Shown piece by piece: positions 7,536 to 17,782 of a DNA stretch of 64,000 nucleotides. The stretch is from Spirosoma spitsbergense DSM 19989 (GTDB lineage: Bacteria > Bacteroidota > Bacteroidia > Cytophagales > Spirosomataceae), in contig NZ_KB893389.1 of the NCBI RefSeq assembly GCF_000374085.1, forward strand, positions 2,274-66,273. The letters are read 5' to 3'. Positions within the stretch are counted from its first letter, which is position 1, and the number at the start of each line of letters is the position of its first letter. Below the pieces are notes generated by a model that ran no database searches, was not told the origin of the DNA, and saw only the letters and a list, made by a program, of their open reading frames with translations. A program made the position numbers and the translations under genes.

Positions 7536-10448
7536 TTATAACTGGATAGTGGCACCCACCGTCAAGGTTCTCGTTACGGGATAGCCCGTCAGCGACTCAG
7601 GATCGCCGTATTTCACCTTATCGATGGAAAAAAGATTAGTGCCGTTCACAAAAAACCGGATACCGTTGATCTTGATTCGGTTAGATAGACTGGTGGGTAG
7701 TGTATAGCCAATTTCGGTGCTGCGCAGTTTGATGAAACTACCGTCGCGCTGCCAGAAGGAGGAAAACTGGTAGTTATTCAGGTTATTCTTCGACGACAGG
7801 CGCGGGTAGTCGGCCGTGGCTGCCGTTTGGGCAGTCCAGCGGTTAAGGGCAATGTCGCCAATCTGTCCGTTGTTCTGAAACGCCTGAAAGGTGCTGCCGC
7901 CCAGATAGGTCGATGTGCCGGTTACGCCCTGAAACACCATATCGAGGTCGAAGCCTTTGTAGCGCAAGCCCGTATGCAGGCCGGCAATCCATTGGGGCAA
8001 ACCGGGGTTACCGATGGGTGCCCGGTCATAGCTGTCGATAATACCATCGGGCTTACCTTCCGGCCCGCCAATATCCTGGTATTTGATGTCGCCCGCCTGA
8101 ATTACTTCCGTTAGCACACCCGGCACACTCGTTGGGTCGGCCTGGCGTTTGGTAATGTCGTCGGCGGTATAAAATCCAATGGCTTTCAAACCAATCGGTT
8201 GCCCGATGGCCTGTCCGGTTGCGTACAGGCCCGGATTAAGTTGCAGTGCTTCGGCATTAAAGACAACTTTACTTTTGGCATACGAGAGGTTAGCCCCCAC
8301 AAAAAACTGGACGCCTTTCGTGGCTGTCGTACGATAATTTACCGCTAAATCGAAGCCCCGGTTATTGGCTTTGCCCTGATTAAGATTCGGTGTGGTCACG
8401 CCCAGGAACAATGGTGTGGTACTGTTCGATGCCACCAGAATATCGTAGCGGTCGCGGTTGAAGTAATCGAACGAAACATCGAGCTTTTTAAACAGCGTAA
8501 CATCGACGCCTACGTTCATCGACTTCTCTTTTTCCCAGGTTGCATTGGGGTTAGCTACGATATTTTCGGCGTATCCGCCAGTAGCCGTGTTGCCTGTTCC
8601 AAAGAAGTAACCACCACCACTATACGTCGCCGTATAAAGATACCGGGTCGATAGGCCCTGCGAGGCAATAATGTCGTTACCTACCAATCCGTAGGAACCA
8701 CGCAATTTCAGGAAGGTAACCGCTTTGCTCTGCTTCAGGAACGACTCGTTGGAGGCTACCCAGCCTACCGATGCCGCCGGGAAAAAGCCGTAGCGGTTGC
8801 CGGAAGCAAAAATATCGGTACCCATGTAGGCCGCCGAGAACTCGGCCAGATACGTGTTGTTGTAGGCGTAGCTGAACCGACCAGCCCCATTGTTGTGCTT
8901 ATAGGGATCGGTTGAGTTAGCCGTTGGATTGGCTGGGTCCGAAGCGGGGCCAAAAACGGTCACGTTATCGGAATTGAACATCAACATCCCCGACACGTCG
9001 CTCTTGCCAAACGTCCGTTTGTAGTTTAGAAAACCCTGAACAATCAGGTTCCGGTATTGGTCGAGCGTTTCTTCAGCCCCGGAGATGGACGTTTTCTGGC
9101 CAATGGCGGGGCCGTACAGCGTATCACCGGTGGCACTTCTGGAAATCGCATACCGGGGATACTGCTGGGTTTTGCGCGAACCCGATTCAAAAAAGTTGTT
9201 AATTGAAATAGCCGCCGATGCACTCAACCCTTTGACGATCATGTCTAACTGCTCCGTAAGTTTCAGCGAGCTCAGAATAGTGCGGGAATTATCCTGATAA
9301 AAGCCCGTCGACAGCAAGTTACCGACCGGGTTGGCAAACTGCGAACTCCCGCCAAACGTACCGTTCGGATTATAGACCGGAAAGGCGTTTGGTGGCAGGG
9401 ATTGCACTAAACTAAAAGTCGATGCTGTGTTATAATCCGCCGGATTTTTCGCCTGCTCAATCGATCCGGCAATCTTGAACTCGGCCGTCAGCCTATCGGA
9501 GAGCGACACATCCAGGTTGGTCCGAAAATTATATTTCGAGTATTTCGAGTTGGAACTCTCGCTGTTCTGGTCGCCAAATTTTTTGTACAGGCCCTGGCTG
9601 TTGAGGGCGTTCAGTACCACATAATACCGAACAAACTTATCGCCCCCATTGAACGATAAATTATAGCTCGATACGGGAGCCGTGGAACGCAATACCTCCT
9701 TGTACCAGTTTACGTTCGGATGAAAAACGGGGTCGCTGCCGTTTTGGTAGGCCGTTATATCCTGATCGGTGTAGCGGGTGGGCAGGCCGTCATTCGTCAG
9801 GGCTTCGTTATAGAGCGTGGCATACTGGCCAGCATCCAGGAATCCGGGCAGTTGACGGGCCTGCGTGAAACCCTGCCGGGTAGTAAACGAGATGCGTAAT
9901 GGCCCTTCCTGCCCTCGCTTAGTTGTCACCAGCACTACGCCGTTGGCGGCCCGCGCTCCATAGATGGCGGTGGCTGAGGCATCTTTCAATACCGAAATAG
10001 TCTCGATTTCTTCGGGTACCAACTGCATGAAAGCGTTTGATGTACCCGTGCCATTACTGATGTAGCCGTCGATGATGTACAACGGAGCATTACTGGCTCC
10101 ACCGAAGGTATTGAGGCCCCGGATAGACAGGTTAGGAGTAGAGGCTCCCGGCTCTGAACCACCCTGGGTTACGGATAAGCCCGCCAGGCGGCCATAAAGC
10201 GTGTTACCCAGGTTGAGGTTGAAATTCTGCTGTAAATCACGTCCAAAGACAGTGGCGATGGAGCTGGTAATTTGCCGGATGGGCTTGATGCCAAACCCGA
10301 TATCAATAGTAGCCGACCGGGGATTGAGCATGACGGTATCGACCCCGACCGGACCTGTTGTGCCGCCCTGCTGCGCCCGTACCAGCGCGGGCATAAGCAC
10401 CGTCAGGAGGGCTGTAGCGAAAATATTTCCTGTATAGCGTATGTTCAT
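7536..10448 (-). CDS. SusC/RagA family TonB-linked outer-membrane transporter, short form
   Basis: 970 residues from the ATG at 10448 (MNIRYTGNIF, then a signal peptide ending VRAQ). I chose this start because the longer reading frame would run back through the end of the preceding SusD gene; from here the gap is 17 bases. It has the plug region with SIRGLNTFGG, PLYIIDGY, LKDASATAIYGARAANGV and a beta-barrel ending TLTVGATIQL. Unlike the other complete SusC proteins here, it has neither an STN domain nor an N-terminal carboxypeptidase-like beta-sandwich; the plug follows the signal peptide after about 45 residues. It pairs with the SusD at 5782-7512. Confidence 0.92.
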   Translation of the reverse strand: MNIRYTGNIFATALLTVLMPALVRAQQGGTTGPVGVDTVMLNPRSATIDIGFGIKPIRQITSSIATVFGRDLQQNFNLNLGNTLYGRLAGLSVTQGGSEPGASTPNLSIRGLNTFGGASNAPLYIIDGYISNGTGTSNAFMQLVPEEIETISVLKDASATAIYGARAANGVVLVTTKRGQEGPLRISFTTRQGFTQARQLPGFLDAGQYATLYNEALTNDGLPTRYTDQDITAYQNGSDPVFHPNVNWYKEVLRSTAPVSSYNLSFNGGDKFVRYYVVLNALNSQGLYKKFGDQNSESSNSKYSKYNFRTNLDVSLSDRLTAEFKIAGSIEQAKNPADYNTASTFSLVQSLPPNAFPVYNPNGTFGGSSQFANPVGNLLSTGFYQDNSRTILSSLKLTEQLDMIVKGLSASAAISINNFFESGSRKTQQYPRYAISRSATGDTLYGPAIGQKTSISGAEETLDQYRNLIVQGFLNYKRTFGKSDVSGMLMFNSDNVTVFGPASDPANPTANSTDPYKHNNGAGRFSYAYNNTYLAEFSAAYMGTDIFASGNRYGFFPAASVGWVASNESFLKQSKAVTFLKLRGSYGLVGNDIIASQGLSTRYLYTATYSGGGYFFGTGNTATGGYAENIVANPNATWEKEKSMNVGVDVTLFKKLDVSFDYFNRDRYDILVASNSTTPLFLGVTTPNLNQGKANNRGFDLAVNYRTTATKGVQFFVGANLSYAKSKVVFNAEALQLNPGLYATGQAIGQPIGLKAIGFYTADDITKRQADPTSVPGVLTEVIQAGDIKYQDIGGPEGKPDGIIDSYDRAPIGNPGLPQWIAGLHTGLRYKGFDLDMVFQGVTGTSTYLGGSTFQAFQNNGQIGDIALNRWTAQTAATADYPRLSSKNNLNNYQFSSFWQRDGSFIKLRSTEIGYTLPTSLSNRIKINGIRFFVNGTNLFSIDKVKYGDPESLTGYPVTRTLTVGATIQL

Positions 10449-10465
10449 GATAAGTTCGAGGGGGT

Positions 10466-12250
10466 TTACCAGCCGGGGTTTTGGATCAGGTTTCCTTTGA
10501 GTACTTCCGGTTGTGGAAATGGGTGCAGGTACATCTGCTTGTTGAACCGCCGAACCTCGAAGGTGTAGGGCTTCCAACTGTATAGATTACCCACTTTCGT
10601 AATTTGCAATCCTTTGAAGTCACCCTGCATTACACCTTCCTCTTCGGCAATCAGCCACCGTTTTACGTCCCAGAACCGGTGATCGTCATACGCCATTTCT
10701 ACGGCAATTTCGTTGCGAACCCGCGCCCTGAACTGCTCCTTCGTTAGGCCGGTGGGCAGGTTGGGCATCCCCGACCGGGTGCGGATGGTGTTTACGGCGG
10801 TGTAGGCTTCTGCCGTAGGGCCACCAAACTCATTCAGAGCCTCAGCATAGTTCAGGTACAATTCATTGACCCGGAACAGCACATCGTTTAGCACTACGTT
10901 GGGACTACCCGTGCGGGCCGCTCTGGGAATGTATTTCCGCATCCATAGCCCTCCTTTGCAGTTTTTGTAGTCTTTCCCCCCGTCGTAAATCAGCGAAACC
11001 GGATTCTGGGCGTTGAAGTACGAGTTGGTGTAGTTCAGGGTTTGTTTGAAGCGGGGGTCTAACTGAGCATACTTGGCGATGAGATCCGTGCCACCGGCAT
11101 CGTCCCAGGTTTGGGGCGTCCCGTCGAGTTTCTCATACTTTTTCAGGAAGTTGAGCGGTACGCTAATCCCCGACCAGAACGCCCCGTAGCAGGTGGGCGT
11201 AATCAGGGTTAGCGGTGCATTCGAGATATTACTGGCGGCAAGCCCCTGATAGGTCAGAATCAACTCTTTATTATTGTAGATTTCCCATGAATCGCGGTAG
11301 TTACCCGCCGGACCAGGTGTGCCGTTATCCAACTCTTTGGGATTCCGATTGGCCGGGTCGTTAATAAGGCCGTACCCATTGGCCAGGGCAAAGTCAAGGG
11401 CCACTTTGGCCGCATCAGCCGCTAACTTCCAGCGGTTTACATCATAGTTACCGTAGCAAATCAATTTGTTGTCGGCGGCATTAGTCATGCTGATGTAGGG
11501 CGTAGCCGTATTATACTGCGGGCTGGCCGCATACAGCAATGCTTCTGATTTGAGAGCCAGGGCAGCCAGAGCAGGTGCCCGGCCTGTTTGCGTGGGCGAA
11601 TACGCAGCTGGTAATTTAGGGAAAGCGGCATCGCAGTCGGCAACGATGAAGTTGATACAATCCTCCAGCGAACTACGGGGCACATCGACCTGTACCCCTG
11701 GCTCGTACACTTTATCAACAATGGGCACGCCCCCGTAGCGTTTCACCATTTCCATGTAGTTCATGGCCCGTAGAAACCGAACCTCGCCAATAATCTGGTT
11801 TTTGTATGCCTCGTCAGCATCGGGTACTTCGTTGACTCGCTTTAGTACAATGGCGATCTGACGCAGCGCAATCCAACGGATGTAGTACCGATAATCTTCC
11901 CGTACTACGATGTTCGACGGCAGAATATCACCCTCATTCCAGCGATTGTTGTTGACAAAATTGGCTTCTGAGGCATCACCTTCGTCGCTGATACTGGCCG
12001 AGGGGTGAATAACGTCCGTCCCACCTACACCTACCGTGGTCGAGTAATTGTTCTGATTCCGGTAGCGGAAGTTGGAGTTCATGGCGTACCCGTAAATAGT
12101 AGCCATAAAACTCTCCAGACTGGCCTTGTTCTGAAAGGCATTGTCTTCGGTAAGGTCAACGCCGGGCGCCTTATCCAGAAACTGGTTGTTACAGGAAGCC
12201 GTAATCAGCGAAAACACGACGACTAGACCTACGAAATAGCTCTTTTTCAT
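10466..12250 (-). CDS. SusD/RagB family nutrient-binding lipoprotein
   Basis: 594 residues, with signal peptide and lipobox LITASC, SusD helical body (FLRAMNYMEMVKRYGGVPIVDK; VNELYLNYAEALNEFGG), and C-terminal HRFWDVKRWL and LHPFPQPEV segments ending LIQNPGW. Only 5 bases separate it from the upstream SusC stop, so they are translationally close and form the first SusC/SusD pair of the locus. Surface glycan binding is the known family role; pectin-type ligand is inferred from the operon. Confidence 0.94.
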   Translation of the reverse strand: MKKSYFVGLVVVFSLITASCNNQFLDKAPGVDLTEDNAFQNKASLESFMATIYGYAMNSNFRYRNQNNYSTTVGVGGTDVIHPSASISDEGDASEANFVNNNRWNEGDILPSNIVVREDYRYYIRWIALRQIAIVLKRVNEVPDADEAYKNQIIGEVRFLRAMNYMEMVKRYGGVPIVDKVYEPGVQVDVPRSSLEDCINFIVADCDAAFPKLPAAYSPTQTGRAPALAALALKSEALLYAASPQYNTATPYISMTNAADNKLICYGNYDVNRWKLAADAAKVALDFALANGYGLINDPANRNPKELDNGTPGPAGNYRDSWEIYNNKELILTYQGLAASNISNAPLTLITPTCYGAFWSGISVPLNFLKKYEKLDGTPQTWDDAGGTDLIAKYAQLDPRFKQTLNYTNSYFNAQNPVSLIYDGGKDYKNCKGGLWMRKYIPRAARTGSPNVVLNDVLFRVNELYLNYAEALNEFGGPTAEAYTAVNTIRTRSGMPNLPTGLTKEQFRARVRNEIAVEMAYDDHRFWDVKRWLIAEEEGVMQGDFKGLQITKVGNLYSWKPYTFEVRRFNKQMYLHPFPQPEVLKGNLIQNPGW

Positions 12251-12255
12251 ACGAT

Positions 12256-15200
12256 TTAAAAGTTGACGTTCAGGCCCGCATTTATGGTTCTGACCAGGGG
12301 GTAGGGTTCGGTATTGACATCACCAGTAGGAGTATTTTCCGGGTCGACGCCCTTGTACATATGGCTCCAGGTAATCAGGTTGTTCGAGTTGACATAGATG
12401 CGAGCCGAACTCATACCGATTTTCTTGAGGAAGTCCCCATTGATTGTGTAGCCGAGTTCTACGTTTTTTAGCCGCACATAACTGGCATTAGCCAGGTAAA
12501 AGCTGGACCCGGTATTGTTAGGCGTGGAGCTAACGGAAAACCGCGGAAAGTTGATGGGTAGTCCGGCGGCATAGCGTTCGGGTGTCCAGCTCTCGTTGAG
12601 GTAGCTGGCGGCTCCCGCTGGTGGGCTTCCGCCAAAACCCGCTGTACGCTGAAATGAGGAATAGTAGGAAGATACGTTGCCTACGCCCTGAAACAGCACC
12701 GACAGGTCAAATCCCTGAAAGTTACCGCCCAATGAAATCCCGAACGTTTTTTCGGGGATGTTGGAGTAGCCAATTGGAACGGCATCGAAATCATTGACAA
12801 CACCATCGCCGTTTACATCCCTGAACCTGAGGTCGCCCGGCTGAATTTTATCATTGATGTATTGATACACCGGGCGGGCGGGGTCGTTTATTTCTTCGAA
12901 GGTATTGTAGATGCCATCGGCAATCAGGCCAAAATTCTGACCAAATCGCTGGCCGGTACGGTTCTGGTATTCGTACTGGTTTTTTATCTCATCCTGGAAA
13001 AGGATTTTGTTGCGGGCAAAGCTGAAGTTGGCCCCGATTCGATACCCGAATTTCCCCTTTTTATCGCTGAACGTTATATCCGCTTCGAAGCCCTTGTTCT
13101 GCATTCTACCCAGGTTGGTAGCCGGTTGCGAAAAGCCAACAACGGACGAAATGGTTTTTGGCGTAGCGAGGATGTTAGAGCGGTCTTCGCTGAACACATC
13201 GCCGGTAAACCGGATTTTATCCCGGAACAAGCGCATTTCCAGACCAATGTCTTCTTTTACAGCCCGCTCCCAGGTAACATCAGGATTGCCCGTCACGCCT
13301 TCCCGAATACCCTGATAGCCCGTGTAGCTGGTTCCTACATCCCCAAAATAGTAGATGTTACTGTAGGTTCCGTAACTCGTTGGCCGGTACAGAAACCGAT
13401 TGCCCCCAATGTTATCGTTACCCACCACGCCGTAGGACCCCCGAAATTTAAGGAATGTAACCGCCTGATTCTTTGGAAAGAATGCCTCTTCCGACGCTAT
13501 CCAGCCGACCGAAAAAGCCGGAAATAAACCGAACCGTTTTTCGGGCGAGAAATTCTCCGTGCCGTTATAGCCTACATTGACTTCTGCCAGATACCGACCG
13601 GCATAATCGTACGTGGCCCGGCCCACATAACTCTGGTAGCCCTTCGGGATCAGGAAAGCTAAATTCGGGTCAAACGTTTTTTGCTGGTTATACAGCAGCA
13701 AACCCGTTACGTCATGCTTCCCGAAACTTTGTTTGTAGTTCAGACCAAGCTCGGCCGTAATGCGTCGGGAGTAGGTTCCGACCTGGCTGAAGGTAAATTG
13801 GGCATCGGTATTATTAGGAATGTAATTGACCGAGCCGCCATTGAGTGGACCACCATTAATGGGCACAGCTAAATACTGTATCAACGTTTTGGCGTTGGTA
13901 ATCTGCTGATCGTTATAGGTCTGGATGGCAATATTCCCGTGTGTCGATAAGCCGGGGATGATAGAACCAAGGTCCAGATCGGCGCGCAAATTTCCGTTAA
14001 GGTAGTTGCGGTACGACCGTCTCACACCCCCGGCATTGTTCGGAAAGAGCAGATTCGCATACGGGTTGTTTAGATTCCCGGTTCTGATATTGACTACTTT
14101 CCCGTCTACCACCCCCGGCCCCTCCAGGGGGCTGGCGCGGGCAATATCCCCAATTACCCGTTCGGTACCACCACTGGCGTTATTATTGCCACTCCGTATT
14201 TCGGTTTGCGACGACAGGTCGAGGGTTAGTTTCAGGCGTTGGGTAACGTCGAAGTTGAAGTTAGAGCGGAGGTTATACCGGCGGTAGGTGGACTGGGGCG
14301 AAAAAGCATCGACTACGTCTTTGGTATCTTTGAACAGGCCAGACTGGTTGAAGAAACCACCGGACACAAAATAGCGCACCTTGTTCTGCCCCCCGCTGAT
14401 GTTGATATTATGCTGGGATTGAGTCGAGAATTTTTTAAACAGCAGGTCGAACCAGTTGGAATTGGGGTGAAAAATGGGGTCTTTCCCGTTGGCATACAAC
14501 TCAATATCTTCGTCGGTATAACGCGGGGTGTACACCGCTCCAGTCACGTAGGAGTCAGCTTTCAGACCCTGATTAAAGTTGCGGGCATAGTCGGCGCTAT
14601 TCATCGACTCCCGCAGATTGGTAAATGAATTGAATCCCTGGTTGAAGGTGTAGCTCACTTTGGGTGGCCCTGCCTTTCCGCGCTTCGTGGTGATAATCAG
14701 TACACCGTTGGCCCCCCTGATACCATAAACTGCTGTAGACGACGCATCTTTCAGGATGGTGACAGATTCGATCTCGTTAGGGTCGATATTGTTGTAGTTA
14801 TCCACCTGAATACCATCTACCAGCGTGAGTGGGTCGGTATTACCCGAAAACGTACCCACGCCCCGGATTCTGATCCTGGAGCCATCGTTACCCGGTTCGC
14901 CCCCGGTTTGGGTTGCAAACAAACCCGGCAGCCGACCCACCAGCGAGTTACTGACGTTGGCCACCGGCGACTGGATGAGTTCTTTGGTGCCAATGGTTGA
15001 AATAGCCCCGGTAGCGTTGATTTTCTTCTGGGTACCGAAGCCCACCACAACCACCTCGTTCAGGGATTTATTATCCGCAATGAGACTAACATCTACCTCA
15101 GAGCGATTACCAACCGTGATTTCCTGCCGCTCGTAGCCCACGAAACTAAAAACCAACACGGCATTACCATTGGGTACCGCCAGGGAGTAAGCCCCGTTTG

Positions 15201-15780
15201 CATCCGTGGTAGTACCTTTGGTAGAACCTTTCAATACAACGCTGGCTCCCGGAATCGGCTCACCTTTTTCGGTATCGATCACTTTCCCTTTCACCGTAAT
15301 GTCAGCCGGTTTAACAGCTGACAGGGATTGCAGGTTAGCCTGGGCTGAAAACGCATTTACGGCGGGTGACTGATTAGCTGCCGACTCACTGGATAAATCG
15401 TCTGGAGTTCTAATCGACTCGGTTTCAACCGACAGTTTTTTATCGATCCGACGGGGTAAAATCGTATAGCCCCCCCCCTTGAGTTTTTTGAAGCGCAGAT
15501 TGGCCGGGCTAAGTACCCGTTCCAAAACCTGTTCCAGATTCTCACTTTCACCGACAACACCGGAAAACATTTTGTTTTCCAGAAGCTCTTTCTGGTAAAC
15601 GAATGTCGTTTTGTGGATAGCCTCAAGCTTTTTGAGCAATGCACTAATAGGGGTCAGATTGTCCTGCGCTTTACTGACGGCCTGTTTCCTAGGCGAAGCA
15701 AGTGCAACTTGCGCTACGCTTACCTGCATCCCGCACAAGATCGACAGCCAGAGAGTGGTAAAGAGGATACGTTTTTTCAT
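12256..15780 (-). CDS. SusC/RagA family TonB-dependent transporter with STN signalling domain
   Basis: 1174 residues from the ATG at 15780 (MKKRILFTTLW, signal peptide ending SVAQ); the frame extends 16 codons further but lacks a signal there. Order: STN domain (about 40-125, ISALLKKLEAIHKTTF), carboxypeptidase-like beta-sandwich (VKGKVIDTEKGEPIPGASV), plug (SLVGRLPGLFATQTGG; LKDASSTAVYGIRGANGV), and a 22-strand-type barrel ending NAGLNVNF. STN domains in this family contact FecR anti-sigma factors, and a FecR/ECF pair lies directly upstream, so it probably both imports oligosaccharide and signals its presence to control its own operon. Confidence 0.94.
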   Translation of the reverse strand: MKKRILFTTLWLSILCGMQVSVAQVALASPRKQAVSKAQDNLTPISALLKKLEAIHKTTFVYQKELLENKMFSGVVGESENLEQVLERVLSPANLRFKKLKGGGYTILPRRIDKKLSVETESIRTPDDLSSESAANQSPAVNAFSAQANLQSLSAVKPADITVKGKVIDTEKGEPIPGASVVLKGSTKGTTTDANGAYSLAVPNGNAVLVFSFVGYERQEITVGNRSEVDVSLIADNKSLNEVVVVGFGTQKKINATGAISTIGTKELIQSPVANVSNSLVGRLPGLFATQTGGEPGNDGSRIRIRGVGTFSGNTDPLTLVDGIQVDNYNNIDPNEIESVTILKDASSTAVYGIRGANGVLIITTKRGKAGPPKVSYTFNQGFNSFTNLRESMNSADYARNFNQGLKADSYVTGAVYTPRYTDEDIELYANGKDPIFHPNSNWFDLLFKKFSTQSQHNINISGGQNKVRYFVSGGFFNQSGLFKDTKDVVDAFSPQSTYRRYNLRSNFNFDVTQRLKLTLDLSSQTEIRSGNNNASGGTERVIGDIARASPLEGPGVVDGKVVNIRTGNLNNPYANLLFPNNAGGVRRSYRNYLNGNLRADLDLGSIIPGLSTHGNIAIQTYNDQQITNAKTLIQYLAVPINGGPLNGGSVNYIPNNTDAQFTFSQVGTYSRRITAELGLNYKQSFGKHDVTGLLLYNQQKTFDPNLAFLIPKGYQSYVGRATYDYAGRYLAEVNVGYNGTENFSPEKRFGLFPAFSVGWIASEEAFFPKNQAVTFLKFRGSYGVVGNDNIGGNRFLYRPTSYGTYSNIYYFGDVGTSYTGYQGIREGVTGNPDVTWERAVKEDIGLEMRLFRDKIRFTGDVFSEDRSNILATPKTISSVVGFSQPATNLGRMQNKGFEADITFSDKKGKFGYRIGANFSFARNKILFQDEIKNQYEYQNRTGQRFGQNFGLIADGIYNTFEEINDPARPVYQYINDKIQPGDLRFRDVNGDGVVNDFDAVPIGYSNIPEKTFGISLGGNFQGFDLSVLFQGVGNVSSYYSSFQRTAGFGGSPPAGAASYLNESWTPERYAAGLPINFPRFSVSSTPNNTGSSFYLANASYVRLKNVELGYTINGDFLKKIGMSSARIYVNSNNLITWSHMYKGVDPENTPTGDVNTEPYPLVRTINAGLNVNF

Positions 15781-15957
15781 AGTTAAAACGGGAATCGTAT
15801 AATTGACTGGGCTGTTATTGATAGTCAAACAGAGCAGGGTGACGCTTTTCCCGTTTTTTCTATGATTATTTTCGGTTAAACTTTAAATCTTTTTACCGAT
15901 ACCAGAATCGGGCGAGTTAGTCGCTCAATTGGTTATTCCGGCGTAATCAGCCATAAC

Positions 15958-15987
15958 AAAAAGGTCAGGTGTGAACCTGACCTTTTT
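15958..15987 (-). terminator. Rho-independent terminator between fecR and susC
   Basis: A perfect 13-bp stem (15958-15970 with 15975-15987, AAAAAGGTCAGGT) with a 4-base loop, flanked by A and T runs, so it can work in both directions. On the minus strand it ends transcripts leaving fecR (stop at 16023) 180 bases before the susC start. This separates the sigma/fecR unit from the transporter operon that the sigma presumably drives. Confidence 0.88.
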
Positions 15988-16022
15988 GTTGCCTTAATCT
16001 CGTTATCAGAAAATCCGACAGT

Positions 16023-17090
16023 TCATTGGTTAATTACATATGTACTACCATCTTTCTGAACGTCGGCATCCAGAATCAGTGCCAGGTTATCGATGCAGTC
16101 TTCGATGACGCTGGTCCGTAGTTTTCCGCTTAGTTTTTTATCGGCCAATTGTTTGTCACCCAGCCTGATGGTCACGCCGAAGGTATCCTGCAGCGAGTTT
16201 ATGATTTCGGGCAGGGTTTTACCATCAAGCACAAGGTACGATTCTTTCCAGGCATCGTACTGAGCGGGTTGCACCCGCTTTAGCTGAATCTGCGGCCTAT
16301 GAGGAGTTACAATGGCCATATCGCCGGGTTTCATTACAACGGGTGGGGCATTATTGGCCGTCAGTTGTACTTTCCCTTCGTGCAATACCACATTGGTTTG
16401 CGCCCGGCGGCTGTTTACGTCGAACTCTGTACCCAGCACTTCTATCTGTGCTTCGGCCGTGTGTACAATAAACTTAGCCCCTTTACGCTTCGCAATGTCG
16501 AAGTACCCTTCGCCGTCAAGCCATACCTCACGAACCGGGCTTTGGGCCAGATTCTTCGCCACACGCAGGGTCGAGTTTCCATTAAGTGTTACTACTGATC
16601 CGTCAGCCAGCTGGATTTCCTGAATTTTGCCGTAAGCCGTCTGGTACGAGAAATCGGCGTTGTACTGCCACCAGACAATGCCCAGCGACGAAACCAGGAG
16701 TAAAATGGCAGCCGCAACCCAGTAGGGCCGCTGGTACCAGGTGATAACCCTGACGGGATAGTCCCTGACTAACTGGTCCGGAACCGTCCAGTCAGGGACC
16801 AGCCGGCCCGGGCCACTTTGCTGGTCAACAGGAAGGGCTTTGACCGGATGGTCGATATCATCCCATATCCGCTGTTTAAGTCGGGCAAGGTCTGCTTCGG
16901 ACGGTTCTATTTCGCGAAACTGAATCGTTTTTATGTAGTCGGTAGCCATCTGGATATCCGTTATTTTATGAGGGTGCTGAGCCATAAATGCCTGCCAGAA
17001 CTGGTTCAACTCAGGCGTTGGCCGCATAACCCAATGGATAAATGTCGGGTCTTCACAAAAATCTTCGACTGTAAACGTCGGATAATGCAT
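16023..17090 (-). CDS. FecR-type anti-sigma factor with DUF4974
   Basis: 355 residues. An N-terminal cytoplasmic segment (about 1-120) of the sigma-binding type is followed by one membrane helix (PYWVAAAILLLVSSLGIVWW), the periplasmic FecR domain (LADGSVVTLNGNSTLRV; EVWLDGEGYFDIAK; VLGTEFDVNSR), and a C-terminal DUF4974 module (KTLPEIINSLQDTFGV). It should hold the ECF sigma encoded 65 bases upstream until the STN domain of the downstream SusC signals that substrate is bound. A short inverted repeat, GTCCCTGACT at 16761-16770 and its complement near 16790, lies in the linker-coding part. Confidence 0.92.
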   Translation of the reverse strand: MHYPTFTVEDFCEDPTFIHWVMRPTPELNQFWQAFMAQHPHKITDIQMATDYIKTIQFREIEPSEADLARLKQRIWDDIDHPVKALPVDQQSGPGRLVPDWTVPDQLVRDYPVRVITWYQRPYWVAAAILLLVSSLGIVWWQYNADFSYQTAYGKIQEIQLADGSVVTLNGNSTLRVAKNLAQSPVREVWLDGEGYFDIAKRKGAKFIVHTAEAQIEVLGTEFDVNSRRAQTNVVLHEGKVQLTANNAPPVVMKPGDMAIVTPHRPQIQLKRVQPAQYDAWKESYLVLDGKTLPEIINSLQDTFGVTIRLGDKQLADKKLSGKLRTSVIEDCIDNLALILDADVQKDGSTYVINQ

Positions 17091-17155
17091 CGGGAAAGCA
17101 TACTGTTACATTCGTTAAACATCCCACCCGTTCGGTTTTCCCGGTATTAGGTTGA

Positions 17156-17782
17156 TTAATTATTCATGTATTGAGTAAGCACCATTCCAAGCAGGCTCAG
17201 TAGTACGTTTCGATGCTGAAGCGATGCCTGAACATGGGCCCGCAAGGTAGTAAGGGCCGTGTTGATGGTGTTGTACACACTCTTCATGGTAATACCCATC
17301 ACCTCGGCCGCCTGCTGGTAGGTAAGCCCCTTCATATACACCAGATACAGAATTTCCTTCTGGCGTTTAGGCAACTTATTCAGTTCATCAATTAGCACTG
17401 CTTTCTGCCCCTCGATCAGTTCATCTTCCACTACTTTACTCTCGTGCGACTCAATCAAAAACTCAGCATTATCGAACAGATACTCGTCAGAATCCAGTTT
17501 GTTCAACCGACCAATGGCATCCAGCAACCGACGACGTAATGCCCGAAACAGGTAGAATTTAATATTGTCGGTTGGCCCCAGTTTCTCCCGCTTTTCATGA
17601 ATATGCAGAAAAAGTTCGTGCAGACAATCTTCCACCACCTGCCGGTTGCGTACCAAATTATAACCATATCGGTATAAACCGGCCGCAAATAACTCATACA
17701 GTTGCGAGAAGGCCTCCCGATCTCCCCTGCGAAACGTGTCCCAAAGTAAAGTATGTTCGGCGGGAGTGAGTTGATTTTTCAT
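17156..17782 (-). CDS. ECF RNA polymerase sigma factor
   Basis: 208 residues with sigma-70 region 2 (FSQLYELFAAGLYRYGYNLV; VEDCLHELFLHIHEKREKLG) and region 4 (LPKRQKEILYLVYMKGLTYQQAAEVMGI). It is the first gene of the sigma/FecR unit and probably directs transcription of the SusC/SusD operon downstream. Its DNA is strikingly similar to the orphan sigma gene at 35346-35981, especially around 17563-17650. A TAAATATA element at 17805-17812 (minus strand TATATTTA) is close to, but does not match, the Bacteroidota -7 consensus TAnnTTTG. Confidence 0.95.
   Translation of the reverse strand: MKNQLTPAEHTLLWDTFRRGDREAFSQLYELFAAGLYRYGYNLVRNRQVVEDCLHELFLHIHEKREKLGPTDNIKFYLFRALRRRLLDAIGRLNKLDSDEYLFDNAEFLIESHESKVVEDELIEGQKAVLIDELNKLPKRQKEILYLVYMKGLTYQQAAEVMGITMKSVYNTINTALTTLRAHVQASLQHRNVLLSLLGMVLTQYMNN

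Noticed and set aside
12862-13527. Long plus-strand open frame of 221 codons
   Set aside because: It lies entirely within the SusC gene on the other strand, has no domain-like content and is a coding shadow; the same holds for 19189-20202.
16761-16799. Inverted repeat GTCCCTGACT as an operator
   Set aside because: It is short and lies inside the fecR coding region at the cytoplasmic linker; chance or codon repetition explains it.
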